Assembly: GCA_009797885.1 (NCBI GenBank)
Contig: WNKP01000007.1
Coordinates: 1 to 64,000 of the forward strand
DNA length: 64,000 nt
DNA from: Flavobacteriaceae bacterium GF1
GTDB lineage: Bacteria > Bacteroidota > Bacteroidia > Flavobacteriales > Flavobacteriaceae
Reading direction: 5' to 3'
A program made the translations under genes and the position numbers. The stretch's first letter is position 1; each line of letters starts with the position of its first letter. Under the pieces are notes generated by a model. It worked only from the letters and a program-made list of their open reading frames with translations. It did no database searches and had not been told where the DNA came from. Positions 1 through 8,820 of the stretch are shown piece after piece.

Positions 1-444
1 ACACGGGTGGTGGCACTGCGACGGCGGGCACGGACTACACGGCGATCGTCGGGGGCAGCGGCACGATACTGAACGGAGCCCCGAGCACCACGGTCACGGT
101 CGTTGTGAGCGGTGACACGGACATAGAGGCCGACGAGACCTTCAATGTCACGCTGAGCGCACCGGTGAACGGGACGATCAACGACGGCATAGGATTGGGT
201 ACGATAACGAACGACGACAGCCAGTCGATAAGCATCAGTGATGTAACGTTGGCCGAGGGCAACTCGGGTACGACGAACTTCGAGTTCACGGTGAGCGTTG
301 ACGGTGGGGTGAACGCAGTTGGCGACATCGACTTCACGGTAAACACGGGTGGTGGCACTGCGACGGCGGGCACGGACTATACGGCGATTGTCGGGGGCAG
401 CGGCACGATACTGAACGGAGCCCCGAGCACCACGGTCACGGTCA
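1..444 (+). repeat. Near-identical tandem DNA repeat, period 342 bp (Calx-beta units)
   Basis: Bases 1-101 recur almost base for base at 343-443, giving a 114-residue period. The repeats are strikingly GC-rich (the first 60 bases are about 73% G+C) compared with the rest of the gene, which returns to ordinary flavobacterial composition after about 560. The array evidently continues upstream of the window. Confidence 0.9.
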
Positions 445-3398
445 CGGTCAACGGTGATAATGTTGTTGAGGGCAATGAGACCTTCAACGTGACACTTAGT
501 GGGGTGACCAATGGCACAATAGGGGATGGCGTAGGAGTAGGTACAATAACCAATGATGACAGCGCAGGCCTCACAATAATTCAAAGTCTTGGAAGTACGG
601 AAACCAGCGAATCCGGGACGTCCGATACTTTTACGGTAGCACTTACTGCACAGCCACTGACCAATGTGCGTTTAAGCGTGGTTTCCCTTAATACCGCGGA
701 AGGAACGGTTGCACCTGCAGTATTGACATTTACCAACGGCAATTGGAACGTTCCGCAAACTGTTACGGTTACAGGGGAAGATGATGATGTAGTGGATGGA
801 ACACAGGGTTATACTGTTCGTGTTCGGGTATTGCCCGGAACCAGTGACGATGCATATGATCTTGTACCCGATGCGTTGGTGGCAGCCACAAATTTGGATG
901 ACGATATGCCAGGGGTCAGGGTTGATAATACTGCAGGCAACACCACCGAAATAGGTGGATCCGTGACTTTTACTTTTAGGTTGGATTCCAGACCAACGGG
1001 TGATGTGGTCATTCCATTGACCGGATATGATGATACGGAAGGAAGTGGCCCGAGCCAGGTGGTACTCACTCCGACCAATTGGACCGGGGTTGAAATTATC
1101 GTCATGGGAGTGGATGATTTAATCGATGATGGTGATATTGCCTATACTATCGATACCGGAGATGTTACCTCAACAGATGGTGCTTACGATGCACTCACGG
1201 CAGCAGATGTACCGCAACTTCAAATAATAAATGAAGATAATGATCAGGCATTGGTGTCCGTAGGTGATGCGGCCATAGAGGAAGATACGGCCTCAGGGGA
1301 ACTCAATATTCCGGTTACACTGGACATTGAAAAACCAGGAGGGTTTAGCGTGCCATATACCTTACTGGATGGTACTGCTACGGGGGGAGTGGACTATGAC
1401 AATACCGGAGGTTCCATAGTGTTTTTGGGAAATAGCGGAGAGACCCAATTCATTGTAGTTCCTATTATTGATGATAACGAGTTGGAAAACAGTGAAACGT
1501 TTACGGTGCAATTAGGTACGCCAAGCAACGGGGTGCTTTTGGCCGATGGAGGTACGGCCACAGGAACTATTTTAGACGATGACAATTGTTTGCCGTCACC
1601 CATTCTTGACACTGCACAACCCACCAATTTTTGTGATATGTTGGCAGTGGATTTGAATGACTACATCATAGGAACCCCTCCTTCCGATGCTGTATTAATA
1701 TGGAGTACAAGTCCAGATCAAACACTGAGCAGTGCCTACAGGCCCAGTACGGTTTCCTTCCCAGGTACGTTTTATGGATTTTATTTGGATGAAGATGATA
1801 GTTGTTTCAGTCCAACGGTGGAAGTTACATTGGTCATTAACACAACACCTTCAATTTTGTCCACTGCCGGGGGAATTCTCTGTGGTCGGGGCGAAGTAAC
1901 ACTAACGGCTACTGCATCGGTGGGTGCAATCCTAAATTGGTTCGATTCACCTACATCAACAACAATATTGGGTTCTGGGGATTCTTTTACTACACCAACA
2001 TTGACCAGCACTACCTCTTTTTATGTGGAGGCCACGGAAAATGGCTGTCCATCTGTACGTACTGAGGTTGTCGCCACGGTCAATAACGAACCCTCCCCTG
2101 GAACACCTACGGATACCACGGCTTGTTCGCAAGTTGGCCCCGGAGGTACCACTATTTTGGATTTGGACACCACTTTGACGGGTGCGGATCCAGGATTTTG
2201 GGCCGTTAGTACAGATCCTTCCAATGGATCGATTTCCATCAATCCGGATAATACGGTTGATTTTTCCGGCTTACCGGAGGGAAACTACGGGTTTGTTTAT
2301 ACCACCAATGGGGCACAAGCTCCATGTACCAACCAATCTGTGGAAGTGACGGTAAGTGTTATCGATTGTTTGCTGGATGCGGATTTTGATGGACTCGATG
2401 ATGACGAGGAAATAGCTTTGGGAACCGATCCCAATAATCCCGATACGGATGGTGACGGCATTGAAGATGGTCAAGAAGTGAATGTGGACGCAACAGATCC
2501 ATTGGACGATTGTGATTCGGTAGGGGGAACCCCTCTTGGGACCAGTGATTGTGATATGGATGGTCTTACCAATGCCGAGGAAATTGATTTGGGGACCGAT
2601 CCTTTTGATGCGGATTCCGATGATGATGGATTGACGGACGGGGAGGAAGTTTTGGTTGTGGACGATCCCACTACTGATGCAGTTCCGGAGCGGCCAAGTG
2701 ATCCCCTGGATAATTGTGACCCCTTCCTTACTGCAGATTGCAATGCAGAACCTATAGATATTTTGGTTGAAAAATCAGTGGATTTTCCCGAACCGCTACT
2801 TGGGGATGTCATCAATTTTACGATTACGGCAACCAACCTAAGTATGGAAAGGGGGATAGATGTTGTGGTTTTGGATTTAATTGATGGAAATTCAGGTTTT
2901 GAGATTGTAACGACAAATGCAGAGTCCGGAATTTATGATAGTACCACAGGCCTTTGGACCATACCGGAATTGTTGGGGGACGCCTCCACCAATTTGTTTA
3001 TTTCGGTAAGGGTGGCCCAATTGGGAAGATTGGAGAATACGGCCAGTTTAATTAGCTCGGTACCAATAGATGGGGATAATTCCAATAATTCGGCAACGGT
3101 GGAAATCAGATCATCTCAAAGTGAATGTGTTGATCAAGGGACTTTATGCAATCTGTTTTCGCCAAATGGTGATGGCGTAAATGATACCTTAATCTTGGTG
3201 GGACATCAAAATTTCCCCAACAATAACATTCAAATTTTTGACCGATATGGCAATTTGGTCTATGAAGAACAAGGATATGACAGTACATGGGATGGTACTG
3301 GGGATAATGGGGATTTACCCAAAGGAACCTACTTTTATGTCTTGGATTTAGGTGATGGTTCGGATGCAACAAAGGGGTGGATTCAAATTATAAAATAA
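1..3398 (+). CDS. Calx-beta repeat surface protein with T9SS type B C-terminal domain (5' end outside window)
   Basis: The frame is open from base 3, so the true start lies upstream; an internal ATG at 105 is not a believable start because the same Calx-beta repeat continues before it. Domains in order: two near-identical Calx-beta repeats ending TITNDD, a divergent beta-sandwich region, another Calx-beta ending GTILDDD (about bases 1250-1580), Ig-like modules with paired cysteines (1600-2360), acidic thrombospondin type-3-like Ca2+ motifs (DADFDGLDDDEE, DTDGDGIEDG, DSDDDGLTDGEE; 2380-2660), a DUF11-like module (2760-3100) and a gliding-motility C-terminal domain (NLFSPNGDGVNDT to the end). 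That last domain is known to route proteins through type IX secretion to the surface. The PorP/SprF and OmpA-like genes follow 10 bp apart, as is usual for type B substrates. Likely a large Ca2+-stabilised adhesin; the ligand is unknown. Confidence 0.9.
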   Translation, partial: TGGGTATAGTDYTAIVGGSGTILNGAPSTTVTVVVSGDTDIEADETFNVTLSAPVNGTINDGIGLGTITNDDSQSISISDVTLAEGNSGTTNFEFTVSVDGGVNAVGDIDFTVNTGGGTATAGTDYTAIVGGSGTILNGAPSTTVTVTVNGDNVVEGNETFNVTLSGVTNGTIGDGVGVGTITNDDSAGLTIIQSLGSTETSESGTSDTFTVALTAQPLTNVRLSVVSLNTAEGTVAPAVLTFTNGNWNVPQTVTVTGEDDDVVDGTQGYTVRVRVLPGTSDDAYDLVPDALVAATNLDDDMPGVRVDNTAGNTTEIGGSVTFTFRLDSRPTGDVVIPLTGYDDTEGSGPSQVVLTPTNWTGVEIIVMGVDDLIDDGDIAYTIDTGDVTSTDGAYDALTAADVPQLQIINEDNDQALVSVGDAAIEEDTASGELNIPVTLDIEKPGGFSVPYTLLDGTATGGVDYDNTGGSIVFLGNSGETQFIVVPIIDDNELENSETFTVQLGTPSNGVLLADGGTATGTILDDDNCLPSPILDTAQPTNFCDMLAVDLNDYIIGTPPSDAVLIWSTSPDQTLSSAYRPSTVSFPGTFYGFYLDEDDSCFSPTVEVTLVINTTPSILSTAGGILCGRGEVTLTATASVGAILNWFDSPTSTTILGSGDSFTTPTLTSTTSFYVEATENGCPSVRTEVVATVNNEPSPGTPTDTTACSQVGPGGTTILDLDTTLTGADPGFWAVSTDPSNGSISINPDNTVDFSGLPEGNYGFVYTTNGAQAPCTNQSVEVTVSVIDCLLDADFDGLDDDEEIALGTDPNNPDTDGDGIEDGQEVNVDATDPLDDCDSVGGTPLGTSDCDMDGLTNAEEIDLGTDPFDADSDDDGLTDGEEVLVVDDPTTDAVPERPSDPLDNCDPFLTADCNAEPIDILVEKSVDFPEPLLGDVINFTITATNLSMERGIDVVVLDLIDGNSGFEIVTTNAESGIYDSTTGLWTIPELLGDASTNLFISVRVAQLGRLENTASLISSVPIDGDNSNNSATVEIRSSQSECVDQGTLCNLFSPNGDGVNDTLILVGHQNFPNNNIQIFDRYGNLVYEEQGYDSTWDGTGDNGDLPKGTYFYVLDLGDGSDATKGWIQIIK

Positions 3399-3408
3399 CC
3401 GTAAGAGC

Positions 3409-4386
3409 ATGTTTAGAAAACAGCATTATATCTATTTAACCCTTACATTCAGCATGGTCTGGTGTATGGTTCGTGCTCAACAGGAACCTCAATATACCCA
3501 ATACATGTACAATATTGGGAGTTTTAATCCGGCCTACGTAGGTTCTGTGGAATCGGCGGAATTCTCAGGATTGTATAGGGCACAATGGGTAGATATTCCC
3601 GGTGCCCCAAGAAACATTAGGTTCGGGGCCAATATTCCCTTTTCCAATGAAAAAATGGGGCTTGGATTTAACGTGGTCAGCGATGTGTTGGGGCCATCCA
3701 CCCAAACGTTTATTGATGTTGCCTATTCCTACCAAATAAAAATGTCCGATGACTCCTGGCTGTCGTTTGGTATCGATGCTGGGGGATCCATCCTGGACCT
3801 GGATTTTTCCAAGGGGAATTTTCAAAATCCAGGAGAACCTTTGATTGGAGGCGAGAATTTCAATCAGTTCTATCCAACCATTGGGGCGGGATTGTTTATG
3901 TATGGAGAGCAATGGTACGCCGGTTTGTCCATTCCCAACTTTTTGACTTTGGGAATCTATGAGGCGGAATTGGAGTCTGTTGTGGACAACGATCTGCAAT
4001 ACAATATCATAGGAGGTTATATTTTCGATATCTCTGACCGAACCAAATTTAAACCGGCCGTATTACTGAACTATCTTCCAGGAATCCCCGTTAACTTCAA
4101 TCTATCGGCAAATTTTCTTTTTTTGGACGCTTTGACATTAGGGGCCAACTATCGAATCAACAACTCAATTAGTGGCGTGGCGGGACTACAAGTTTCCAAT
4201 AGTATATTTTTTGGCTATTCGTATGATTACAACACCAATGGTCTTGGGGAGTTTGCTGGCGCTTCACATGAGGCCATAGTAAAGTTCTATTTGGGGCGCG
4301 GTGATGGAGGTTCCAAGACCAGGAACAAAAGAAATAATAAGTTAAAAGGCAAACCAAAACAAATAGATTCGCCAAGGTTTTTTTAA
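3409..4386 (+). CDS. PorP/SprF family type IX secretion-associated outer membrane protein
   Basis: A 325-residue protein with a signal peptide ending around CMVRAQ and the family opening QQEPQYTQYMYN followed by NPAYVGS. The rest reads as alternating beta strands of a small outer-membrane barrel (SGLYRAQW, GLGFNVVSD, YSYQIKMSD). Members of this family are linked to surface attachment of type B T9SS cargo and are usually encoded right after the cargo gene, exactly as here. It starts 10 bp after the adhesin stop and is followed 10 bp later by the OmpA-like gene, so one operon is likely. The C-terminus is lysine/arginine rich (GGSKTRNKRNNKLKGK), which is unusual for a barrel end. Confidence 0.88.
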   Translation: MFRKQHYIYLTLTFSMVWCMVRAQQEPQYTQYMYNIGSFNPAYVGSVESAEFSGLYRAQWVDIPGAPRNIRFGANIPFSNEKMGLGFNVVSDVLGPSTQTFIDVAYSYQIKMSDDSWLSFGIDAGGSILDLDFSKGNFQNPGEPLIGGENFNQFYPTIGAGLFMYGEQWYAGLSIPNFLTLGIYEAELESVVDNDLQYNIIGGYIFDISDRTKFKPAVLLNYLPGIPVNFNLSANFLFLDALTLGANYRINNSISGVAGLQVSNSIFFGYSYDYNTNGLGEFAGASHEAIVKFYLGRGDGGSKTRNKRNNKLKGKPKQIDSPRFF

Positions 4387-4396
4387 TTTCAAGTCC

Positions 4397-6334
4397 ATGT
4401 GTAGGAAGATGAACATACTTTTTTGCTTTGTCCTCGGATGTGCAATGCTCCATGGACAGTACAAGGAATCCAGGGGCGATGGTTATTTCTTTTCCTATGC
4501 CTATGCCAATGCCATTTCGGCCTACGAAAAGGATTTGGAAAAAGGGGTCAGTCTGTCCCCAAGGCAATATTTGAATTTGGCAGACTCTTATTTTAAAACC
4601 AACAAGTTTGAAAAGGCAACGGATATTTATCTCGAGCTGTTTGCCCAGGACAGTATAATGGAAGGGTATCACCTTAATATGTTGCTCCAAGGACTGGGAA
4701 GGACCTCCGACAAAGAAAGACTGGCCACTTTTCTTGCGGACAAAAAATTGGACTTCTCCAGGGAATTACAGGAAAATGCCGAGTTTAACATGGAATTGTT
4801 GACTTCAAATAGAAGCGATGAAGACTTGAATTATAAGGTGTTTAATTTGGAAGCCAACAGCACCCAGTCCGATTTTTCACCAGCTTTTTACGGAACCGGT
4901 TTACTGTTGACCAGTGGACGCCCACTGGGAAATGGCGAAAGTTACGAACCTACGGGTGAGGCCTACTTGGATGTTTTTGAGGGTGAGATCGCCGCAAATG
5001 GCCAAGTGGCAGAGGTAGATAGGCTGAATGTCATTCGAGATTCGGATTATCATAAGGCTACGCCCTATTTTTCAGAAGATTTGAACAGCATCTTTTATGT
5101 ACTTTCCAATACCCTTGAAGGAGAACTTGAATTTGATGAAAGTGGAAAAAATGCTCTTTCCATAGGGATGCAAAAAATAGGAGGGAGTTTTAAATTCCTT
5201 TGGAGGGATCTAAGTACTTCGTTTTATTATCCCTTTTACGACGATAGCACTTCAAGACTCTACTTTTCCGCTAATTTGAAAGATGGTTATGGAGGTACCG
5301 ATATTTATTATGTAAATACCAGTAATGGTCAAATAATGTCCGCCCCAATCAATCTAGGACCAAAAATAAATACCCCGGGCAATGAAATAGCCCCATACAT
5401 TTTTGAAGGTGTTTTTTATTTTTCATCGGATGTGTTCTATGGTCTCGGAGGGATGGATATTTATAAGGCAAATTTTAAGGAAGGTGGCTTTACCATTCCC
5501 GTGAATCTGGGCAAACCCATTAATTCCGAAGCAGATGATTTTGGGTTTATCATCAAAAATCATGGAGACGGTTTACAGGGGTATTTTTCTTCCAATAGGG
5601 TAGGTGGTAAGGGAAAAGATGACGTGTTTGGATTTTTTGTCGATGAAAAACCTGGAATCAAGACCTTTGCATTGAATGGCAAGGTGGTAAGATTGAACAA
5701 TATGCAGGGTGTATCCGATGCCCGTATTAAAGTATATGGGCCGGGAGGCGAACTTTTGCAGGAAACGCTTTCCAACGATCGAGGGGACTACTCCATTGAA
5801 ATTCCATGGCAATCAAAAGTTCGTATTGAAGGCGCAAAGGACAGATTCTCCATCTTTTCCGCAATATTTGAAGGAGGGCAAATAGAGGAGGTTCAAAAAG
5901 GGAACCTAAATATTGGAATCGCACTTTATGATGATTTGGTCGAAGAAAGGGAAGGGCAGAAAGTTGTAAAACTCAAAAAGTTTTTCTTTGGGAATGGTGT
6001 ATCAAAAGTTAGCCCGGATATTGCCATTGAATTGGACAAGGTTGTTGATTTTGTGGAGCGTTTTCCAGCGGTTCAGTTACGAATAGAAAGCCATACGGAC
6101 AGTCGAGGTGGGTCCGCCACCAATTTTAGACTTACCCAGGCACGTTCGGATGCCATTAAGGACTATCTTGTGAATCATGGCGTTCCCACGAGCAATATTT
6201 TGTACTCCATTGGTTACGGTGAAGATAAAATCCTGAACAATTGTAAAAATGGGGTGTATTGCTTGGAAATGTTGCATCGGCAAAATAGACGCTCCCTCAT
6301 CGTCGTTCTAAACGACAATATTTTGTTTGATTAA
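4397..6334 (+). CDS. OmpA family protein with PD40-like repeats (T9SS type B partner)
   Basis: About 645 residues. A signal sequence is followed by a TPR-like segment (AISAYEKDLEKG, NLADSYFKTNKFEKATDIYLEL), then WD40/PD40-type beta-propeller repeats (LYFSANLKDGYGGTDIYYV, FYFSSDVFYGLGGMDIYKA, GYFSSNRVGGKGKDDVFGF), a CarboxypepD-regulatory-like beta sandwich (about residues 425-500), and a C-terminal OmpA peptidoglycan-binding domain (RIESHTDSRGGSATNFRLTQARSDAIKDYL). This is the usual third gene of the adhesin/PorP/OmpA set and probably anchors the complex to peptidoglycan. The first ATG is at 4397; an alternative at 4409 (MNILFC) gives a cleaner signal peptide. Confidence 0.88.
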   Translation: MCRKMNILFCFVLGCAMLHGQYKESRGDGYFFSYAYANAISAYEKDLEKGVSLSPRQYLNLADSYFKTNKFEKATDIYLELFAQDSIMEGYHLNMLLQGLGRTSDKERLATFLADKKLDFSRELQENAEFNMELLTSNRSDEDLNYKVFNLEANSTQSDFSPAFYGTGLLLTSGRPLGNGESYEPTGEAYLDVFEGEIAANGQVAEVDRLNVIRDSDYHKATPYFSEDLNSIFYVLSNTLEGELEFDESGKNALSIGMQKIGGSFKFLWRDLSTSFYYPFYDDSTSRLYFSANLKDGYGGTDIYYVNTSNGQIMSAPINLGPKINTPGNEIAPYIFEGVFYFSSDVFYGLGGMDIYKANFKEGGFTIPVNLGKPINSEADDFGFIIKNHGDGLQGYFSSNRVGGKGKDDVFGFFVDEKPGIKTFALNGKVVRLNNMQGVSDARIKVYGPGGELLQETLSNDRGDYSIEIPWQSKVRIEGAKDRFSIFSAIFEGGQIEEVQKGNLNIGIALYDDLVEEREGQKVVKLKKFFFGNGVSKVSPDIAIELDKVVDFVERFPAVQLRIESHTDSRGGSATNFRLTQARSDAIKDYLVNHGVPTSNILYSIGYGEDKILNNCKNGVYCLEMLHRQNRRSLIVVLNDNILFD

Positions 6335-6343
6335 GAGCTGGGT

Positions 6344-7600
6344 TTAGGAGAAGAAACTTAACCAGCAATAATACAGTGCAAACGCACTAAGAAAGAATAT
6401 GCCCAAATAACTTAATGTTTGTAAGGTTTTTCCAGGCTGATATGTATGGGGAACTTCTTTGGAGATGATGGTTTTATGGTTCATCCAACCCAAAATGGGG
6501 GCAAAGACAAATGAAACGAATGTGGCCAAGGCTACAAGATTCCCCATATTCGCACTTAAAAGTGTAATAACCACCCAATTGATTACCGCCATAATCAGAA
6601 CTCCCAAGGTAAACGCCTTTTTGTTTTGACCGAACCTACGGGTATCCAAAAGTTTGTCCAAAACATCGAGACTTACACGTGTGATGGCATCATGGGCGGT
6701 CATACAAGTACTGAACATAGTGGCAAATGCTGCTACGGCAATGAGAAAGTACGACCAGTCTCCTATATGTGCGGTAAACAAGGTGACCACCTGATCGGCA
6801 AAAACCACGGCATTTCCACTTAGTTCGGTTTGGGTTCCGTATAAGGTTTTCCAACCAATTACCATAAAGAATACGGCTAAAGCGGTCGTCAAAAAATAAC
6901 CAAGGTTAAACTCCTGTAACGCCTGTTTGGTGGTGGGTGGTCGATCCATTGATTTTAATTTTTCCATACCCCAAAGGCTAACCCATCCGGAAGCCTCCAC
7001 TGCCGTTGGCATCCACCCAATAAGTCCAATTAAAAATAGGACCCCGACTTCATTAAAGATAGGAGGGGCCGTAAAATCCACAACCGGGGCAACCTGGCCT
7101 TTATAAAATACCAGAACGGTAGTGATCAAAAGGGAAACGAACAGGACACTGACCACCAGTTTTAGGGAGTTCTCCAATAGCCGATAACGTCCAATGATCA
7201 GTACCAAACTAATTAGGGCAAATAATCCTAGCGCAATAATATGTACGGGAATTCCCGAAATTTTAAAAAGATTGGCAAAAAGCCCTGCCGTAACAATGTA
7301 CAATGCCGCTAAAATGGTAAAAGTGGAAATGAGGGTAATGAAGGCATATAACCACAAATAACGTTTCCCAAGGTTTTGATAGCCTTCAATAAGGCTTTTT
7401 TTAGTGACGTTGGTATAACGAATACCGAATTCAAAAAAAGGGTACTTCAAAAGATTGGCAAGCAGGATCGGAACAATCATGATCCAACCATATTGTGCTC
7501 CGGCTTTAGTGGAAAGCACCAAATGGGATGTGCCAATGGCCATACTGGCAAATAAAAGTCCCGGTCCCAGGCTTTTAAGGAAACTATGAATTTTGGACAA
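6344..7600 (-). CDS. Nramp family divalent metal ion transporter
   Basis: A polytopic membrane protein. The signature is the opening SLGPGLLFASMAIGTSHLVLST, corresponding to the first Nramp helix with its conserved unwound region, followed by about ten further hydrophobic helices. An upstream in-frame ATG at 7750 would add 50 residues that look like untranslated DNA (NTNVYGPSPSNLRSR) and would overlap the divergent gene starting at 7741. A TTG at 7600 gives about 418 residues, the normal family length. An AT-rich promoter-like stretch lies just upstream of it. The helix-6 region reads TCMTAHDAITR, and the helix-1 motif has GTS in place of the canonical DPGN, so substrate choice (Mn/Fe versus Mg or non-metal) is uncertain. 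It converges on the OmpA gene with 9 bp between stops. Confidence 0.8.
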   Translation of the reverse strand: MSKIHSFLKSLGPGLLFASMAIGTSHLVLSTKAGAQYGWIMIVPILLANLLKYPFFEFGIRYTNVTKKSLIEGYQNLGKRYLWLYAFITLISTFTILAALYIVTAGLFANLFKISGIPVHIIALGLFALISLVLIIGRYRLLENSLKLVVSVLFVSLLITTVLVFYKGQVAPVVDFTAPPIFNEVGVLFLIGLIGWMPTAVEASGWVSLWGMEKLKSMDRPPTTKQALQEFNLGYFLTTALAVFFMVIGWKTLYGTQTELSGNAVVFADQVVTLFTAHIGDWSYFLIAVAAFATMFSTCMTAHDAITRVSLDVLDKLLDTRRFGQNKKAFTLGVLIMAVINWVVITLLSANMGNLVALATFVSFVFAPILGWMNHKTIISKEVPHTYQPGKTLQTLSYLGIFFLSAFALYYCWLSFFS

Positions 7601-7740
7601 GTTGTTTAAATCAATTAGACAAAAAATAAAGGAAAGTATAATTTTACGTAAAATTTGGCGGTCATGAAAGGGCCTGCTCCTAAGATTGGAAGGAGAAGGT
7701 CCATAGACGTTTGTATTTGGATTGCCAATAAGCCGCATAT

Positions 7741-8751
7741 ATGAAATCATTGGTTACGTTATTGAAGGTTTTGGCGGGCACCGTTGGTGTTCTGGTCATA
7801 GTATATTTTTTAGGACCAAAAGTAGATTCACCAAATTTGGATAAATCGCTTCCAGAGGTACCTTCGAATCTATTGCAACTTGAGCAGATCATCCAAAAAA
7901 GGGAAGCTTCCCTAAAAAATATAAGGCCTGACAACCACGCTAGGATCATTTGGTCCGATAGTGTTCCCACCAAGACGCCCTGCAGTATCGTGTATCTACA
8001 TGGTTGGTCCGCAAGTCAGGAAGAGGGCGACCCCATCCATAGGGAAACGGCCAAGCGATTTGGTTGTAATCTTTATTTGCCGAGACTGGCAGGACATGGT
8101 GTGCATGAAGAAGAGCCCATGTTGAATTTAACTGCGGACGCCGTTTTGGAATCCGCAAAAGAAGCTATTGCAATCGGGAAGCAATTGGGGGAAAAAGTGA
8201 TTTTGATGGCTACCTCCACGGGGGGCACATTGGCTCTACATCTCGCTGGAGGCGATCCTGATATTTCGGCTTTACTTTTGTATTCACCCAATATTGAAAT
8301 TTTTGACCCCAATGCAAAGCTTTTGGCAAAACCTTGGGGACTACAGCTGGCAAAACTGGTCAAGGGTAGTGATTACCATCAATTTGATACGGATATCGCT
8401 TTAAAAAATCAGTATTGGACCACCAAATACCGTCTGGAGGCGTTGACCCATCTGCAGATATTGATGGATGAAACCATGACTCCCGAAACGTTTCAACAAA
8501 TAACGCAACCGTTATTTCTCGGATACTATTACAAAGATGAAATCCACCAGGACAGTGTGGTTTCCGTAGGGGCAATGCTAAAAATGTTCGATTCGTTAGG
8601 GACTCCAAAAGGGAAAAAGGAAAAAGTTGCCTTTCCCAATGCAGGAGACCATGTGATGACTTCGTACATTACCTCAAAGGACCTTGAATCCGTTAAAAGG
8701 GAAACCTTTCAGTTCATGGAGGAAGTCATGGAATTGGAACGGCTCAGGTAA
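7741..8751 (+). CDS. Alpha/beta hydrolase (membrane-anchored esterase/lipase-like)
   Basis: A 336-residue protein with an N-terminal hydrophobic anchor (VLAGTVGVLVIVYFLG), then a Ser-hydrolase fold. The oxyanion strand is IVYLHGWSAS, the nucleophile elbow MATSTGGTLAL (a TSTGG variant of GxSxG), and the probable catalytic His sits in NAGDHVMTS. Residues between the first strands (LPRLAGHGVHEEEP) resemble carboxylesterases and monoacylglycerol lipases. The substrate cannot be inferred. It stands alone between two minus-strand transporters. Confidence 0.75.
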   Translation: MKSLVTLLKVLAGTVGVLVIVYFLGPKVDSPNLDKSLPEVPSNLLQLEQIIQKREASLKNIRPDNHARIIWSDSVPTKTPCSIVYLHGWSASQEEGDPIHRETAKRFGCNLYLPRLAGHGVHEEEPMLNLTADAVLESAKEAIAIGKQLGEKVILMATSTGGTLALHLAGGDPDISALLLYSPNIEIFDPNAKLLAKPWGLQLAKLVKGSDYHQFDTDIALKNQYWTTKYRLEALTHLQILMDETMTPETFQQITQPLFLGYYYKDEIHQDSVVSVGAMLKMFDSLGTPKGKKEKVAFPNAGDHVMTSYITSKDLESVKRETFQFMEEVMELERLR

Positions 8752-8820
8752 TCCATCCGTTCCAAATCCTAGCCGACAACCTTCAATATATTATGTATTT
8801 CCGGGAGATTGACTGTTTCG

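Noticed and set aside
2471-2836. Minus-strand Ser-rich frame inside the adhesin gene
   Set aside because: It is the antisense of the Asp-rich Ca2+ repeats; composition bias explains the open frame.
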